Positions 39,668 to 46,525 of a stretch of DNA of 46,525 nucleotides are shown here, piece by piece. The notes beneath the pieces are model-generated. The model worked only from the letters and a program-made list of their open reading frames with translations, had not been told where the DNA came from and searched no databases. The DNA lies in NCBI GenBank assembly GCA_031278605.1, contig JAITKB010000008.1:1-46525 (forward strand), given 5' to 3'. The stretch's first letter is position 1. Every line of letters starts with the position of its first letter. Position numbers and translations under genes: made by a program. This stretch comes from Tannerellaceae bacterium. Lineage in GTDB: Bacteria; Bacteroidota; Bacteroidia; Bacteroidales; Tannerellaceae.

Positions 39668-41864
39668 CGCCCTTGGTGTTCTTGATCTTACCGATAAGGT
39701 GCGCCAGGGAGTTGGAGTCCTTTACCAATACCCCGAAATTCCCCTGAAAGAAACCGTCCACGCTGTCAATCGTAAAGGAACGCAGGGAAACGCCTTTCTC
39801 CTTCCCAATCACGGAAGTGATGTTGGTCACAATGGCGATGTCGTCGCGCCCGGTCACCAGGAGATTTACCACATAATCGTTGGCCCCTTTCCCGCTCCAG
39901 CGCGCCTCCACGATGCGATAACCGAAACGCGCACGCATCTCCGGCTCGTTGGGGCAGCCGAGGCGGTGAATCTTTATTCCCTGGGTGGAGACAAAAGCGA
40001 AAATGTCGTCGCCAAAGATGGGATTGCAGCATTTGGCCAACTTATAGTCGATGCCCGTGAGGTCTTTGTCGATCACCAGCAACTCCCCCTGCGATGCGGT
40101 TGCTTCGGCTTCGGTTATGGCTACAAAGTTTTCGGCGCTACGTACCTCCGGGGTTTCGCCCGCTTCCTTTTCCTTCCGTTCCAACTCCAGATAGTCCTCC
40201 ATCACCTGGTTGGGGTCGAGCTTCCCGTCGGACAAATCCAGGTAAAACTCCGTCACCGTCTTATAGCCTTTCTTCTTGATGTAACGCATCAGCACGGCTT
40301 CGTCCGGTTCTATCTTCCGGTTTTTGAATCGTCGCTGCAGCAGTTCCCGGGCAAAGTCGGCGCTCTTGGCCACCTCCTCACGCAAGGCTTGCTTGATCTT
40401 GATCCGAGCCTTGGAGGTGGTTACAAACGACAACCACCCCCGTTTGGGCGATTGCGTGGGCGAGGTTTGCACCATCACCGTATCTCCGTTGCCGAGGATA
40501 TGCCGTATGGGGACGTTCTTCTGGTTCACTTTGGCCGACACGCATTTGCTCCCCAGGCCGGTATGTACGGCAAAAGCAAAGTCCAGCACGGTGGCCCCCT
40601 TGGGAAGCTTGATCAGTTTGCCCTGAGGCGTGAAGACGTAGATCTCGTCCTTGTACAAATCCATGCGGAAGTTTTTCATCAGGTCGTAGGGATTGGTCTC
40701 TTTCGATTCGAGGGCCATGCGTACGTTGTTCAGGAACTCATCGAGGCCGCTTTCCGCTTTCCCTCCCTTGTATTTCCAATGGGCAGCCAATCCCCGTTCG
40801 GCAATTTCGTCCATTCGCCGCGTACGGATCTGCACCTCCACCCACCGGTTTTGCGGCCCCATAACGGTGGTATGCAGGCTCTCGTATCCATTGCTCTTGG
40901 GGATGGAGATCCAATCTTTCATCCGTTTGGGATTGGGTTGGTACATGTTGGTGATCACGGAAAACGCCCGCCAACATTCCGAGCGTTCCTTCCCAATCGA
41001 ATCGAAAGGCATATCCAGAATAACCCGGATGGCAAACAGATCATAGATGTTTTCAAACTCAATCGGTTGCTTTTTCAGTTTATTGTAGATGGAGTGGATG
41101 GATTTGGTACGCCCCTTGATGTCAAACACGAAATGTTCTTCTTCCAGCTTCTCCTTTACCGGCTTGATAAACCCGGCAATGTAGGCGTCTCGCGAACGTT
41201 TGGTCTCGCTCAGTTTGGCTTTGATCAAGGCAAACTGCTCCGGCTCGGTATATTTGAGGGCAAGGTCTTCCATCTCTCCTTTAATGGAATAAAGCCCAAG
41301 GCGATGCGCCAGGGGGGCATACAGATAGGTGGCTTCTCCGGCCAGGCGTTCGCGATCGGCGGCCTCGGCAAGGAGTTTCCCCATGCGCATCATATATAAA
41401 CGGTCGGCAATCATTAGCAGGATAACCCTTACGTCCTGGGCAAAAGAGAAGAGGAGGCGATGGAAATTCTCGGAATCAATCGCCGTATTCCGGGCATAGA
41501 GATCGGACGTCTTCAGCAAACGGCCAATAATCTGCGCCACTTCATTGCCGAACAGCATCTCCACTTCGTTTATCGGGACCAATTCTTTCAGCACAGGGCG
41601 GTAGAGCACTAGGGCCAGCAGCGGCGTACGTCTCAGTCCTATTTCGTTGGCGGCAATCAGTGCCGTATCCATGTTCCGCAGCAGTCCGTGTATGCCGTTC
41701 CGGTCTCTTCCGTAACAATTCCGGGCGATCACGCCTTGCATCAACTCCCGAATCCGGGCCAGATCGCCCTTCTCTTCAAAGCCTCGCACCGCACGCAATA
41801 ATTGTTTGTATTTGGAGAAAAACAAGGCTTTCTCCTCCGGAGTAAAAAATAGAACCTGATTCAT
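39600..41864 (-). CDS. RelA/SpoT family (p)ppGpp synthetase, hydrolase motif degenerate
   Basis: 754-residue long RSH protein. The N-terminal HD hydrolase region lacks the histidine-aspartate and ED motifs expected (LALVLYRPVLKELVPINEVE in place of ALLHDxxED), so it probably cannot degrade ppGpp; a late DRLYMMR is retained. The synthetase domain is intact: GRTKSIHSIYNKL, YDLFAIRVIL, SNGYESLHTTV and WVEVQIRTRRMDEIAERGLA. It continues with TGS (DEIYVFTPQGKLIKLPKGAT), a Cys-rich module (KLAKCCNPIFGDDIF, HRLGCPNE) and a C-terminal ACT domain. It makes the stringent alarmone on ribosome stalling. Another RSH with active hydrolase would be expected elsewhere in the genome. Its 3' end overlaps cca by 68 bp. 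Confidence 0.92.
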   Translation of the reverse strand: MNQVLFFTPEEKALFFSKYKQLLRAVRGFEEKGDLARIRELMQGVIARNCYGRDRNGIHGLLRNMDTALIAANEIGLRRTPLLALVLYRPVLKELVPINEVEMLFGNEVAQIIGRLLKTSDLYARNTAIDSENFHRLLFSFAQDVRVILLMIADRLYMMRMGKLLAEAADRERLAGEATYLYAPLAHRLGLYSIKGEMEDLALKYTEPEQFALIKAKLSETKRSRDAYIAGFIKPVKEKLEEEHFVFDIKGRTKSIHSIYNKLKKQPIEFENIYDLFAIRVILDMPFDSIGKERSECWRAFSVITNMYQPNPKRMKDWISIPKSNGYESLHTTVMGPQNRWVEVQIRTRRMDEIAERGLAAHWKYKGGKAESGLDEFLNNVRMALESKETNPYDLMKNFRMDLYKDEIYVFTPQGKLIKLPKGATVLDFAFAVHTGLGSKCVSAKVNQKNVPIRHILGNGDTVMVQTSPTQSPKRGWLSFVTTSKARIKIKQALREEVAKSADFARELLQRRFKNRKIEPDEAVLMRYIKKKGYKTVTEFYLDLSDGKLDPNQVMEDYLELERKEKEAGETPEVRSAENFVAITEAEATASQGELLVIDKDLTGIDYKLAKCCNPIFGDDIFAFVSTQGIKIHRLGCPNEPEMRARFGYRIVEARWSGKGANDYVVNLLVTGRDDIAIVTNITSVIGKEKGVSLRSFTIDSVDGFFQGNFGVLVKDSNSLAHLIGKIKNTKGVTRVVRLEDTRSTGPSAPPCAS

Positions 41865-42024
41865 ACAATTTGTTTTATAATATAAATTTTCACAGAATAA
41901 ACCTCATGCTTCATGAGCGTAAAAGTACGAAAGATTCTGTTAGAAAACAGACGTTAAAGAAATAAAAACGTTACCTTATTCCGCAAATAATTTGTTCTTT
42001 TGCAAACAAATTTAAGAAAATCCG

Positions 42025-42903
42025 ATGGCAGAAATCAAAAGAATAGGTATTGTTTCTTTTTTTAACTCCCGCGTTACTTCAGTTATCAGTATTGCCTTGG
42101 TGCTTTTTTTATTAGGCCTGATATTTTTAATGGCTTTGCTTGGTAATCAATTGTCGGACTACGTGAAAGAAAACATATCCTTTTCCATCCTGCTTGTCGA
42201 CGGAATAAAAGAATCCGATATAAAGAAAATGCAGAAAAACCTGGACGATTTGCCCTTTATTAAATCCACCGAATACATCTCCAAGGAACAGGCGGCCGAA
42301 GAATTGGCGGCCGAATTGGGCGTAAATCCGGTCACTTTTCTCGGCTACAATCCCCTGTCGGCGTCCATAGACGTCAAACTTCATTCCCAATACACCAATA
42401 CCGACAGCCTGTCGGTTATTGAACGAAAACTCAAAACCTACGCCTCCGTATCCGAACTCTCCTACCGGAAAGATATGATGCAGATCGTAAACGATAATAT
42501 CAAGAGAATTGTCCCCGTTTTGCTCACTTTGGCCTTGATACTTACGGCTATTTCCTTTGTGCTGATAAGTAACACCATCCGGTTGTTGATTTATTCCAAA
42601 CGATTCCTTATCCACACCATGCAACTCGTAGGCGCAACACCCGACTTCATCCGGAAACCCTTCGTGGGGCACAACATCCTGAGTGGTGTTTTTGCATCCA
42701 TCCTGGCAATATGGATGCTGATCGGCGCGTTGTATTACCTGCAAGGCGAGCTGACAGGTTTTGTGCAAATGCTGAACGTCGGAATGCTCCTGCTTGTCTT
42801 TGCTTCCGTATTCGTGATGGGTCTCATACTTTCCGTTGTTGCTACCGTCTTGACCGTGAACAGATACCTGCGCATGAAAGTTGATGAATTGTACTATATA
42901 TAA
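42025..42903 (+). CDS. ftsX: Cell division protein FtsX
   Basis: 292 residues, permease of the FtsEX complex that activates peptidoglycan hydrolases at the septum. One N-terminal membrane helix (SVISIALVLFLLGLIFLMAL, ~19-38), a periplasmic loop (~45-165) with YISKEQAAEELAAELG, then three helices at the C-terminus (VPVLLTLALILTAISFVLIS, ILSGVFASILAIWMLIGALY, LLLVFASVFVMGLILSVV). FtsE is not in the window. It is the first gene of the run to folK. Confidence 0.93.
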   Translation: MAEIKRIGIVSFFNSRVTSVISIALVLFLLGLIFLMALLGNQLSDYVKENISFSILLVDGIKESDIKKMQKNLDDLPFIKSTEYISKEQAAEELAAELGVNPVTFLGYNPLSASIDVKLHSQYTNTDSLSVIERKLKTYASVSELSYRKDMMQIVNDNIKRIVPVLLTLALILTAISFVLISNTIRLLIYSKRFLIHTMQLVGATPDFIRKPFVGHNILSGVFASILAIWMLIGALYYLQGELTGFVQMLNVGMLLLVFASVFVMGLILSVVATVLTVNRYLRMKVDELYYI

Positions 42904-42920
42904 AAATTAAAGTTAAGAAC

Positions 42921-43166
42921 ATGTCGAAAGAAAATTTTGCCTTCGGGAAGGATAATTTTATCCTGATAATCATAGCCGTGGGGATCATCATCCTTGGTTT
43001 TGTACTTATGAGCGGAGGGGGAATGCCCGCCGGTGACGTCTCCTTCAACCCGGACCTATTCAGTCCGCGACGTATCCAAATCGCTCCGCTTGTCACCATG
43101 GCGGGATTCGGACTGATGCTGTTCGGAATCCTCCGAAACAGCAAAGACAAGCGCAACGGAGAATGA
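42921..43166 (+). CDS. DUF3098-type small membrane protein
   Basis: 81 residues with two hydrophobic segments (FILIIIAVGIIILGFVLMSG and VTMAGFGLMLFGIL) separated by DVSFNPDLFSPRRIQIAP. This is the Bacteroidota DUF3098 family, normally found between ftsX and uppP. Function unknown. Its stop overlaps the uppP start by 4 bp. Confidence 0.88.
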   Translation: MSKENFAFGKDNFILIIIAVGIIILGFVLMSGGGMPAGDVSFNPDLFSPRRIQIAPLVTMAGFGLMLFGILRNSKDKRNGE

Positions 43167-43969
43167 GCGCCCCGGAAGTGATTCTGATTGCAATCGTAGA
43201 AGGGCTGACCGAATTTTTGCCCGTATCTTCCACCGGCCATATCATTATTACCCAGGGGCTGATGGGCACCCAAAGCACGGATTTCGTAAAGGCTTTCACG
43301 GTGATTATACAGTTTGGCGCCATCCTTTCGGTGGTTTGCCTGTATTGGAAGTATTTTTTTCGCACGGTCGGCTTTTACCGTCACTTGCTGATTGCCTTCC
43401 TTCCCGCCGCCCTTGTCGGGGGGGTGTTGGGCGATTTCATTGACCGTTTGCTCGAACGTGTAGAGGTGGTTGCCGCCATGCTTATCATCGGGGGAATCTT
43501 CATGTTGTTTGTGGATAAACTCTTTAACCAACCCGACGAACCCGGCGAATCCCGGGAGATGACGGACAGGAAAGCCCTGCGCATCGGCCTCTTCCAATGC
43601 ATGGCGATGATTCCCGGCGTCTCCCGTTCGATGGCCACCATCGTGGGCGGCATGGCGCAGAGGCTGTCGCGAAAAACAGCCACCGAGTTTTCCTTTTTCC
43701 TGGCTGTCCCCACCCTGTTTGCCGCATCGGCCTACAAACTGCTGAAACTCTTTATGCAACCCCAGGGCGCAGACCTCCTTGTGAGCAACCTCCCGGCGCT
43801 GATAATGGGCAACGTCATCGCCTTTGTGGTTGCTTTGCTGGCCATTCGCTTCTTCATCGGATACGTTACCCGTTACGGGTTCAAGGCTTTTGGCTATTAC
43901 CGCATCCTTGTGGGAGGCATTCTTCTGATATGGCTATTTACAGGACACCCATTACAAATTATCGGATGA
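43163..43969 (+). CDS. uppP: Undecaprenyl-diphosphatase (BacA type)
   Basis: 268-residue inner-membrane enzyme that dephosphorylates C55-PP so the lipid carrier can be reused. The active-site segments are IVEGLTEFLPVSSTGHI (E14, E17, S22-H26) and CMAMIPGVSRSMATIVGG. Eight hydrophobic helices are seen. Overlaps DUF3098 upstream and truB downstream, each by ATGA. It complements uppS elsewhere in the window. Confidence 0.95.
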   Translation: MSAPEVILIAIVEGLTEFLPVSSTGHIIITQGLMGTQSTDFVKAFTVIIQFGAILSVVCLYWKYFFRTVGFYRHLLIAFLPAALVGGVLGDFIDRLLERVEVVAAMLIIGGIFMLFVDKLFNQPDEPGESREMTDRKALRIGLFQCMAMIPGVSRSMATIVGGMAQRLSRKTATEFSFFLAVPTLFAASAYKLLKLFMQPQGADLLVSNLPALIMGNVIAFVVALLAIRFFIGYVTRYGFKAFGYYRILVGGILLIWLFTGHPLQIIG

Positions 43970-44667
43970 ATTTTATAGAAGGGGAGGTCGTTTATCTCAA
44001 TAAACCGAAAGCATGGACGTCCTTCGACTTGGTGAACAGGTTTCGCCATAAGCTGACAAGGAAGTTGAAGGTGAAGAAGATCAAGGTAGGACATGCCGGA
44101 ACGTTGGACCCGCTGGCAACCGGCGTGATGATCCTCTGCACGGGGAAAGCCACCAAGCGAATCGAAGAGTTTCAATATCAAACGAAAGAATACGTGGCAA
44201 CGATAAAGCTGGGGGAAACCACCCCGTCCTTCGACCTGGAAGAGGACGTGGACGGGATTTATCCCACGGAACATATCACCAGGGAGGCTGTGGAGGAGGC
44301 GCTGAAGTCGTTTACGGGTGCAATCCTGCAGGTGCCGCCGATGTTTTCCGCCGTGAAAATAAACGGCAAAAGGGCCTATAAATTCGCACGGAAAGGAAAA
44401 ACCGTGGAGTTGCAGCCCAAGTCCTTGCAGATAGACGAAATGCAACTGACCGACTGCAACCTGCCTTTCATCACCATACGGGTAGTGTGCAGCAAGGGGA
44501 CCTACATCCGGGCGTTGGCAAGAGACATTGGCCGGGCTTTGCAATCGGGAGCGCACCTTGTCGCCCTGGAGCGGACCAGGATCGGCGACGTAAGGCTTGA
44601 GGGCTGCCTGCCCGTGGAAGAAATAGACGCCTTCCTGGAGAAGGAAATCGTGGAAACAATAGATTAA
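43966..44667 (+). CDS. truB: tRNA pseudouridine(55) synthase
   Basis: 233 residues starting at the ATG overlapping the uppP stop; an open frame continues upstream but lies inside uppP and is rejected. The catalytic Asp is D48 in GHAGTLDPLATGV. FSAVKINGKRAYKFARKG and VVCSKGTYIRALARDIG are typical. Converts U55 to pseudouridine in the T-loop of tRNA. Next gene queA begins 9 bp after the stop. Confidence 0.95.
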   Translation: MNFIEGEVVYLNKPKAWTSFDLVNRFRHKLTRKLKVKKIKVGHAGTLDPLATGVMILCTGKATKRIEEFQYQTKEYVATIKLGETTPSFDLEEDVDGIYPTEHITREAVEEALKSFTGAILQVPPMFSAVKINGKRAYKFARKGKTVELQPKSLQIDEMQLTDCNLPFITIRVVCSKGTYIRALARDIGRALQSGAHLVALERTRIGDVRLEGCLPVEEIDAFLEKEIVETID

Positions 44668-44676
44668 TTACACAAT

Positions 44677-45726
44677 ATGAAGCTTTCTAAATTCAAATTT
44701 ACGCTGCCGGAAGAGCTGATTGCTTCTCACCCGGTGCCGAACAGGGATGAATCACGCATGATGGTGGTGCATCGCAAAACCGGCAAGATAGAACACAAGG
44801 TATTCAAGGAGATCCTGGATTACTTTGTGGAAAAGGATGTGTTTATCTTCAACAACACCAAGGTCTTTCCCGCCCGCTTGTACGGCAACAAGGAGAAAAC
44901 CGGGGCACGCATTGAGGTTTTCCTCCTTCGCGAGCTTAACGCCGAGCATCGCCTTTGGGACGTATTGGTTGACCCGGCGCGGAAGATACGCATTGGCAAC
45001 AAATTATACTTTGGCAACGACGATTCCATGGTGGCCGAGGTGATCGACAACACCACTTCGCGGGGTCGCACCCTGCGTTTTCTTTTCGACGGAAACCGGG
45101 ATAACTTCAAGCAAACCTTGTTTTCCATGGGGGAAACGCCGCTTCCCAAATACATCAAACGCCCGGTGGAACCCGAAGACGAGACGCGTTACCAGAACAT
45201 CTTTGCCACGGAGGAGGGGGCGGTGGTGGCGCCGGCAGCCGGGCTGCACTTCAGCCGCGAACTGCTGAAACGCCTGGAGATAAAGGATTGCCGTTTTTCC
45301 TACCTCACCGTGCACTCCGGCCTGGGAAATTTCCGGGAAATAGACGTGGAGGACCTCACCAAACACAAGATGGATTCGGAGCAAATCATCATCAACGAGC
45401 AGGCCGTAGGGATTGTGAATGAGGGGAAAAACAACAACAGGAGGATCTGCGCCGTGGGGACTTCCGTCATGCGTGCCATCGAAACGGCGGTAAGCACCGA
45501 CGGCCACTTGAAGGAATTCGAGGGCTGGACCAATAAGTTCATCTTCCCCCCCTACGAGTTCGGCGTGGCCACGAGCATGGTGACCAACTTCCACATGCCT
45601 TTCTCCACTTTGCTGATGATGACGGCCTCTTTCGGTGGATACGACCGGATTATGGACGCCTACCGCATCGCCATCGAGGAGAAATACCGCTTCGGGGCCT
45701 ACGGCGACGCCATGCTGATTCTCTGA
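44677..45726 (+). CDS. queA: S-adenosylmethionine:tRNA ribosyltransferase-isomerase
   Basis: 349 residues, normal length. Transfers the ribosyl group of SAM to preQ1 in tRNA, forming epoxyqueuosine. Starts [20 protein letters not shown]; the family segments [35 protein letters not shown] and [14 protein letters not shown] are present, as are [12 protein letters not shown] and [12 protein letters not shown]. It lies between truB and folK. Confidence 0.95.
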   Translation: MKLSKFKFTLPEELIASHPVPNRDESRMMVVHRKTGKIEHKVFKEILDYFVEKDVFIFNNTKVFPARLYGNKEKTGARIEVFLLRELNAEHRLWDVLVDPARKIRIGNKLYFGNDDSMVAEVIDNTTSRGRTLRFLFDGNRDNFKQTLFSMGETPLPKYIKRPVEPEDETRYQNIFATEEGAVVAPAAGLHFSRELLKRLEIKDCRFSYLTVHSGLGNFREIDVEDLTKHKMDSEQIIINEQAVGIVNEGKNNNRRICAVGTSVMRAIETAVSTDGHLKEFEGWTNKFIFPPYEFGVATSMVTNFHMPFSTLLMMTASFGGYDRIMDAYRIAIEEKYRFGAYGDAMLIL

Positions 45727-45749
45727 CCAACCCCCGACGGCATCATAAT

Positions 45750-46214
45750 ATGGCAAAGGCTTATCTGGGATTGGGCGCCAATCTGGGGGAAAAACAGAAA
45801 CATCTTACGGCGGCGGTGTCCTTCTTGGGGGAAAGGGCGGGAAGGATTCTCGCTCTTTCTTCTTTTTATGCGAGCGAACCCTGGGGTTTTGAGTCCGGGA
45901 ACGATTTCCTGAACCTCGCCCTGGCGCTGGAGACCTCTTTTCGGCCTTTGGATTTGCTTTGCCTCACGCAGGAAATCGAGCGCGATCTGGGTCGCAGGCG
46001 GGAAACCAAGGGAATCTATTGCGATCGTGTGATTGACATTGACATTTTGCTTTACGAAGACCTCACCCTGACCCTTCCCCGCCTCATTCTTCCGCATCCG
46101 CTGATGCATCTTCGCCGTTTTGTCCTGGCGCCTATGGTTGAGATTGCGCCGCAAATGCGTCATCCTCTCTTGAAGAAAAACATGCAGGAACTCTTATTGG
46201 CGATCAACGATTAG
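45750..46214 (+). CDS. folK: 2-amino-4-hydroxy-6-hydroxymethyldihydropteridine pyrophosphokinase
   Basis: 154 residues. Transfers pyrophosphate from ATP to the pterin in folate synthesis. YLGLGANLGEKQKHLTAAVS starts the protein, with EPWGFESGNDFLNLALAL near residue 45 and the two magnesium aspartates in DRVIDIDILLYEDL near residue 90. LILPHPLMHLRRFVLAPMVE is the typical C-terminal motif. Last gene of the ftsX-folK run; a strong terminator follows. Confidence 0.95.
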   Translation: MAKAYLGLGANLGEKQKHLTAAVSFLGERAGRILALSSFYASEPWGFESGNDFLNLALALETSFRPLDLLCLTQEIERDLGRRRETKGIYCDRVIDIDILLYEDLTLTLPRLILPHPLMHLRRFVLAPMVEIAPQMRHPLLKKNMQELLLAIND

Positions 46215-46241
46215 CGGTTGATTTTTTTTTGCGAAGCTTAC

Positions 46242-46277
46242 GCCCCTGCCCTGCCGGAATTCCGACGGGGCAGGGGC
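46242..46277 (+). terminator. Intrinsic terminator of the ftsX-folK operon
   Basis: GCCCCTGCCC pairs with GGGCAGGGGC, with an inner CGGAATTCCG palindrome in the loop, then TTGTTTG. Starts 28 bp after the folK stop. Confidence 0.85.
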
Positions 46278-46354
46278 TTGTTTGTGCCTCCCGGTAGTGA
46301 AAAATTCCTAACGCTCACTCAAAAAATAAATGTTCATTTACAAAAATAAGTTTT

Positions 46355-46464
46355 CCTTACCGGAAAATAAACTTCTCCGTACCGAGAAATAAATTTTTCC
46401 GTACCAAGAAATTTATTTTTCCGTACGGAGAGATAAATTTTTCCGTACGGAGAAATTTTCTTTC
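46355..46464. repeat. Array E: five 22-bp CCGTACGG units
   Basis: Units begin at 46355, 46377, 46399, 46421 and 46443, exactly 22 bp apart. Each has a CCGTACGG-type palindrome and an AAATAAATTTT-type AT half; the half-unit at 46333 is a decayed sixth copy. It is bounded by CTCACTC (46314-46320) and its inverted copy GAGTGAG (46465-46471). The region 46472-46525 at the end shows no gene. Confidence 0.9.
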
Positions 46465-46525
46465 GAGTGAGGTAAATTTATCGCTGACAGCTAAGCGGTT
46501 ACATTTTCAGCCTCGAAATGTAAAA

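Noticed and set aside
39699-41399. Long plus-strand frame opposite relA
   Set aside because: Antisense shadow of a well-supported RSH gene.
43597-43965. N-terminal extension of truB inside uppP
   Set aside because: The extension is in a shadow frame of uppP; the ATG at 43966 overlaps the uppP stop and gives the normal TruB start.

Overview
The window looks like a chromosomal segment from a member of the Bacteroidales. The evidence is a SusC/SusD pair driven by an ECF sigma/FecR pair, several Bacteroidota-only families (DUF6242, DUF6089, DUF3098, probably DUF6261), TAnnTTTG-type -7 promoter elements, a BamA with adjacent Skp/OmpH genes, and a secreted protein ending in what looks like a type IX secretion (T9SS) sorting domain. 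The T9SS tail and fairly high GC for the order point toward a Tannerellaceae/Porphyromonadaceae-like lineage; that placement is inference.

Layout. 1-2.9 kb: argG (5' truncated by the window), argC, argD on the plus strand. 3.0-7.0 kb: minus-strand genes for a small exported protein, RNase G, a 29-residue basic peptide, HU and a DUF6261-like protein. 7.2-7.7 kb: a 42-bp-period repeat array. 7.7-16.5 kb: a compact polysaccharide utilisation locus (ECF sigma, FecR anti-sigma, SusC with STN domain, SusD, GH120 beta-xylosidase). 16.6-18.4 kb: EamA transporter and argB. 18.45 kb: tRNA-Gly(CCC). 18.6-22.5 kb: sodium:amino-acid symporter, YccF, a second repeat array, a VanX-type dipeptidase and murI. 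22.5-29.3 kb: the outer-membrane assembly cluster (DUF6242 lipoprotein, DUF6089 barrel, uppS, bamA, two ompH). 29.6-35.7 kb: plus-strand operon with aminopeptidase P, gamma-carbonic anhydrase-like protein, serine hydrolase, DUF2007 protein, an AmgK-like kinase fused to a RapZ C-terminal domain, and a MurU-like nucleotidyltransferase. 35.7-37.8 kb: the T9SS-type secreted protein. 38.2-41.9 kb: cca and a hydrolase-degenerate relA that overlap tail to tail. 42.0-46.2 kb: ftsX, DUF3098, uppP, truB, queA, folK.

How the genes fit together. Much of the content serves the cell envelope: glutamate racemase, two undecaprenyl-phosphate enzymes (UppS and UppP), BamA with two periplasmic chaperones, FtsX, and a predicted cell-wall sugar salvage pair (kinase plus nucleotidyltransferase). 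The PUL appears to be a single-enzyme uptake system for xylo-oligosaccharides switched on through SusC-FecR-sigma signalling. Arginine biosynthesis is split, with argB about 15 kb from argGCD.

The least explained structure is a set of five intergenic tandem arrays (about 7.2-7.6, 20.8-21.0, 29.4-29.55, 37.95-38.08 and 46.35-46.46 kb). Their sequences mostly differ, but their periods fall into only two exact classes, 22 bp and 42 bp. Their units carry palindromic cores and each array has inverted units or inverted flanks. Two of them share the same 11-bp half-unit. They occur between convergent, divergent and co-directional genes, so they are not simply terminators.
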